From assembly GCA_947564735.1 (NCBI GenBank), contig CANOEC010000008.1, positions 1 through 64,000 of the forward strand: a DNA stretch of 64,000 nucleotides. Direction: 5' to 3'. The translations under genes and the position numbers were made by a program. Within the stretch, counting starts at the first letter, position 1, and each line of letters begins with the position of its first letter. This DNA comes from an uncultured Lachnospiraceae bacterium (GTDB lineage Bacteria; Bacillota; Clostridia; Lachnospirales; Lachnospiraceae). Under the pieces are notes generated by a model that saw only the letters and a list, made by a program, of their open reading frames with translations, was not told the DNA's origin and did not search any database. Of this stretch, positions 61,018 through 64,000 are shown piece by piece.

Positions 61018-61851
61018 CTATTCCTTAACGCTCCCCGCCGAAATACTGCTGATGATATATTTCGAGCAGAAACAGAATACGATTAGGATCGGCACTACCG
61101 AAATCGCGACGCCCAGATAGATTGCTCCCTGATTCTTCTGTAAGTCCGTCGCCGCATTCAGTGTGGTGATCATGACCGGCAGCGTCATCTTATCCGGCGT
61201 ATTGAGCAAAATGAGTGGCACCAGATAGTTGTTCCAGTTTCCGATAAATCCACCGATTGACATGGTAGCGATACCGGGAGCCATGATTGGAAGAACAATT
61301 CTGTGGAAAATATGTAACTCGCCCGCACCGTCAATCCGTGCCGCCTCCAAAAGCGCCTTGGAGAGTGTCGCCTGCACATACTGCCTTAAGAAGAACACCG
61401 TACCGGGTGAAGCAATTGCAGGCAGAATCAGCGGAAGATATGAATCCACCATGTGCAGTTTCTGACACAGGTTATAAAAACCGATCAGGCTAAGCTGTGC
61501 CGGAATCATCATAAATACCACGATGATCTTGAACAGCCATGCACTGCCCTTAAAGCGGTAAACCGCCATGGCATATGCCGTGATCGATGAAAAGTATGCC
61601 GTCAGTATCGTCGCCGGAATAGCGACGATAAGGCTGTTTCCGAAACCTCTGAACAGATTGACATAGTCAAATAATGCAATCCAGTTTTCCTTTAAGTTTC
61701 TGCCGGGTATCAACGTAAAGGAATGCGTAATCTCTACGCCGCTTCTCGTAGCGTTTACAATCATCAACAGAAACGGAAGGAAGCACATTATTCCAAGCAG
61801 GATTAAGCATACATAAATGATTCCTCTTTTTATCTTCGTTGCCATTGCCAT
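61018..61851 (-). CDS. Carbohydrate ABC transporter permease (MalG/MsmG type)
   Basis: A 277-residue inner-membrane permease with six helices. The EAA motif reads EAARIDGAGELHIFHRIVLPIMAPG, the site that contacts the ATPase. It forms a heterodimer with the permease encoded just upstream (one base apart). The ATPase (MsmK type) is not in the window, as usual for Firmicute sugar systems that share one ATPase. Confidence 0.93.
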   Translation of the reverse strand: MAMATKIKRGIIYVCLILLGIMCFLPFLLMIVNATRSGVEITHSFTLIPGRNLKENWIALFDYVNLFRGFGNSLIVAIPATILTAYFSSITAYAMAVYRFKGSAWLFKIIVVFMMIPAQLSLIGFYNLCQKLHMVDSYLPLILPAIASPGTVFFLRQYVQATLSKALLEAARIDGAGELHIFHRIVLPIMAPGIATMSIGGFIGNWNNYLVPLILLNTPDKMTLPVMITTLNAATDLQKNQGAIYLGVAISVVPILIVFCFCSKYIISSISAGSVKE

Positions 61852-61852
61852 A

Positions 61853-62776
61853 TTAATCTTCCTCCTTCCCTATCGTCTTAAACTGGATAATCGACACGAT
61901 CAGGATAATAAAGAACAATGTATAGGCAATTGCCGAAGCATACCCAACCTGATGTGTTTCAAAACCGAATTTATACAAATACATAACCACTGTCTGCAGG
62001 CTTCCCGCCGGCTCTCCTGCAGTTCCCGGCGCAGCGCCATTCATAAGAAACGGCAAGTCGAAAAGCTGTAATCCGCCGATTAGAGAAGTTACGAAAACAT
62101 ACAGCATAATCGGTCGAAGAAGCGGCAGAGTAATCTTTGCGAATACTTTCCATCTGCCCGCGCCGTCAATCGCAGCCGCCTCAAAATAGTCCTTCGGAAT
62201 ACCCTGTACACCCGCCATCAGCATGATGAATGAATTGCCGAACCACATCCATGCACCGAGGACGGAAATGACATAGGGCGCCGTTGCGGTTGAGCCCAGC
62301 CAGTTGACCTGCTGCTGTGTAATACCTAACCCCATGAGAATCTGATTAAAGCTTCCGTACTTCCAATCCAACAATGTTTTAAACAAAAATGCCACAGACG
62401 TCGCCGCAATCAAGTTCGGCAGATAATAAACCGCCCTAAATACCGCAAGTCCGCGAATCTTATATTTGATATCACTGAAAATCACCGTGAGCAGGAACGC
62501 AAGTCCCAGCTGAAGTATAATGTTCACGCCCCAAATCTTAATCGTATTTAAAAGATCTCTCCAGAAGAATTTATCTTTCACGACTCTCACATAATTATCA
62601 AGTCCCGCCCATGTCGGGTCTCCATAACCTTTGTAATTCATAAAACTTAAATAGAATGTCCGCAATACCGGATAAACACTGAATACAAGGAAAACAATGA
62701 TAAAAGGTAACACGAACAAATATGCTATACGATTAATATCTCTTTTTTTCGTCTTTACTGCACTTGTTTTTGCCAT
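61853..62776 (-). CDS. Carbohydrate ABC transporter permease (MalF/MsmF type)
   Basis: A 307-residue permease with six helices (first at about residues 16-38) and the EAA motif FEAAAIDGAGRWKVFAKITLPLLRP. It pairs with the MsmG-type permease. The start has GAGGAGGGAAAT directly upstream. The binding-protein gene lies 124 bases upstream, across two stem-loops, a layout that gives more binding protein than permease. Confidence 0.93.
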   Translation of the reverse strand: MAKTSAVKTKKRDINRIAYLFVLPFIIVFLVFSVYPVLRTFYLSFMNYKGYGDPTWAGLDNYVRVVKDKFFWRDLLNTIKIWGVNIILQLGLAFLLTVIFSDIKYKIRGLAVFRAVYYLPNLIAATSVAFLFKTLLDWKYGSFNQILMGLGITQQQVNWLGSTATAPYVISVLGAWMWFGNSFIMLMAGVQGIPKDYFEAAAIDGAGRWKVFAKITLPLLRPIMLYVFVTSLIGGLQLFDLPFLMNGAAPGTAGEPAGSLQTVVMYLYKFGFETHQVGYASAIAYTLFFIILIVSIIQFKTIGKEED

Positions 62777-62860
62777 ATTTCCCTCCTCAAAAAAACGAGC
62801 AAGCTCGTTTGCGAGATTCGCTTCGCGAACTCGAAAAAACGTAACGATTTTCTATAAAGG

Positions 62861-62890
62861 GTGGGGGCAGTCATCTGCTGCCCCCTCCTC
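62861..62890 (-). terminator. Stem-loop between binding-protein and permease genes
   Basis: GGGGGCAG and CTGCCCCC pair around a short loop just after the binding-protein stop, followed by ACCCTTTATAG. There is no strong T run, so it is more likely a partial terminator or a 3'-end stabiliser. A second hairpin with CGAG/CTCG stems lies at about 62798-62832. Confidence 0.55.
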
Positions 62891-62900
62891 CTACAATTCA

Positions 62901-64000
62901 TTATCTGTTAACCGTAATCTCCGGATATGTAGATTCTATTACATCGTAGAACTCAGCCAGAGCTTCCTCTTTTGTCTTCTCACCTGTCTTGATGGAAGTT
63001 GTTGCGCTTGCCCATGCATCGCCGATAGCCTTATCGTATCTGGTTACCTTGGAATAATCGATTCCCTTTGCCTGTTCAAGCCAGAACTTGTATAACTGCT
63101 GTCCGCCGTATACAGAGTTCGGATCCTCAGCATGCGCTTCCAATACAGGAATCAGAGATACGGTATCACCTTCGGAAACCTCGATCCACCAGTTTGATGT
63201 CTCCTCATCTAACGTGCAGAACTTCAGGAAATCCCACGCTAAATCTTTTCTTTCGGACTGTGAAGAAATACCGATGAATGTACCGCCGCCAAATCCATAA
63301 GCCGGTCCTGCACATACACCCCATTTACCGGAAGTATCCTGTACGTTATCTCTCATGGTAAGTACGCCCCATGAAGGAAGACCGAATGCAAATACCTCTG
63401 TTTTATCCATGCCCTCTGTTGCCTCTGCAAACTGCTCTGCATCCCATACATTTACGGAATCATCTGCATAGTTCTGAATATCTGCGGAAAGGATCGGCAC
63501 CTCTCCTGCCATTGCCTGATACCAAGGTGTGGACCACTGATTTGCATAGGCTGTCAGATCATCCTGATATAAGGAAACACAGAGATCCTGATAGTCATAT
63601 CTGCCCTGATCCACATTCAGAACACCATCGATAACCCATGCCGAGTCACCGGAGAAATAACTGATTTCCGCATCGGAAGCAAAAATACGATAACCTTTGC
63701 TCTTTAATTTCTGAGCTGTATCCAAAATTGTCGGATAGTCTGCAAATAATTTGCCGATTTCATCCGGATCCTCTGTTCCAAATACTTCCTGTGCAATGTC
63801 TCTTCTATAATAAATTCCTGCCGGAGTAATCTGGTAAGAGATCGCTCTCTGAATGCCGTCTGCGTCCTGACCTACTTCCCAGACATAATCCACAATCTGG
63901 TCTGCATAGTCCTGTGCGTTGTAGGGCGCCTGATTCAAATCCTCGAAATATCCTGCATCGTAGAAATCTTCCAGCATCTGCGGCTCACCTACGATAATAT
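62901..64000 (-). CDS. Sugar ABC transporter substrate-binding protein (partial, N terminus outside the window)
   Basis: The frame is open to the right edge, so the signal peptide and first lobe are cut off. The visible part is the family 1 solute-binding type: PDIIVG-like context at the edge (IIVGEPQM), AGIYYRRDIAQEVFG, then FGGGTFIGISSQSERKDLAWDFLKFCTLDEE near the C terminus and a final YPEITVNR. It captures a sugar or oligosaccharide outside the cell for the two downstream permeases. Confidence 0.9.
   Translation of the reverse strand, partial: IIVGEPQMLEDFYDAGYFEDLNQAPYNAQDYADQIVDYVWEVGQDADGIQRAISYQITPAGIYYRRDIAQEVFGTEDPDEIGKLFADYPTILDTAQKLKSKGYRIFASDAEISYFSGDSAWVIDGVLNVDQGRYDYQDLCVSLYQDDLTAYANQWSTPWYQAMAGEVPILSADIQNYADDSVNVWDAEQFAEATEGMDKTEVFAFGLPSWGVLTMRDNVQDTSGKWGVCAGPAYGFGGGTFIGISSQSERKDLAWDFLKFCTLDEETSNWWIEVSEGDTVSLIPVLEAHAEDPNSVYGGQQLYKFWLEQAKGIDYSKVTRYDKAIGDAWASATTSIKTGEKTKEEALAEFYDVIESTYPEITVNR

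Overview
The window looks like part of the chromosome of a Gram-positive, low-to-mid GC anaerobe of the Clostridia, most likely Lachnospiraceae. The reasons are Shine-Dalgarno sites of the AGGAGG type before most genes, a T-box and a lysine riboswitch, a SigH-like sigma factor in the cysE-cysS-mrnC-rlmB neighbourhood, class III FBPase, YesM/YesN regulators beside sugar ABC transporters, a YerC-type TrpR-like protein, a DUF1836 protein and a eukaryote-type HisA. No rRNA, phage structural gene, transposase, integrase or CRISPR array is visible.

Layout. 1-6 kb: a probable 26-residue type I toxin, an orphan NMT1/ThiY-like lipoprotein, an HPt protein, a DUF1836 regulator, YerC, a degenerate M23 protein, a cold-shock protein, orphan HisA and a low-complexity lipoprotein. 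6-20 kb: housekeeping genes (fbp, lysine-riboswitch-controlled dapA-dapB, an XRE regulator, a cobalamin adenosyltransferase, an SSB, typA, mgtE, a YigZ protein, a class A PBP). 20-27.6 kb: a four-gene exopolysaccharide-type operon (three-module NodB protein, PilZ-GT2 synthase, deacetylase-like protein, GH18 lipoprotein). 27.7-35.5 kb: an island downstream of tRNA-Thr(GGU), ended by a second, damaged copy of the tRNA 3' part. It holds an esterase, a peptide-type ABC transporter with a two-component system, a GNAT-YoaP protein and a broken ABC exporter. 35.6-45.5 kb: sigH, an SGNH hydrolase with a 36-bp minisatellite, rlmB-mrnC-cysS-cysE behind a Cys T-box, ispF, and a pantothenate/CoA module (coaBC, coaX, probable panT). 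45.7-49.7 kb: a chemoreceptor and a soluble sensor-GGDEF protein. 49.7-64 kb: a sugar ABC locus with YesM and YesN regulators, interrupted by an inserted module.

The most interesting part is 51.2-57.3 kb. About 6.1 kb of AT-rich DNA lies between yesM and yesN, bounded by an 11-bp direct repeat. It carries a cytosine-C5 DNA methyltransferase, a protein with a receiver-like N terminus, and a 977-residue protein with two GHKL ATPase domains (one Hsp90/MutL/MORC-like, one histidine-kinase-like). This looks like a methylation-linked conflict or defence system that uses two-component-type parts. The displaced yesN has an in-frame stop, as if decaying after losing its operon.

A second theme is possible c-di-GMP control of an exopolysaccharide: a PilZ-bearing synthase with a G9 tract inside the PilZ region, together with one diguanylate cyclase elsewhere in the window. 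All calls come from reading the sequence; no database search was run.
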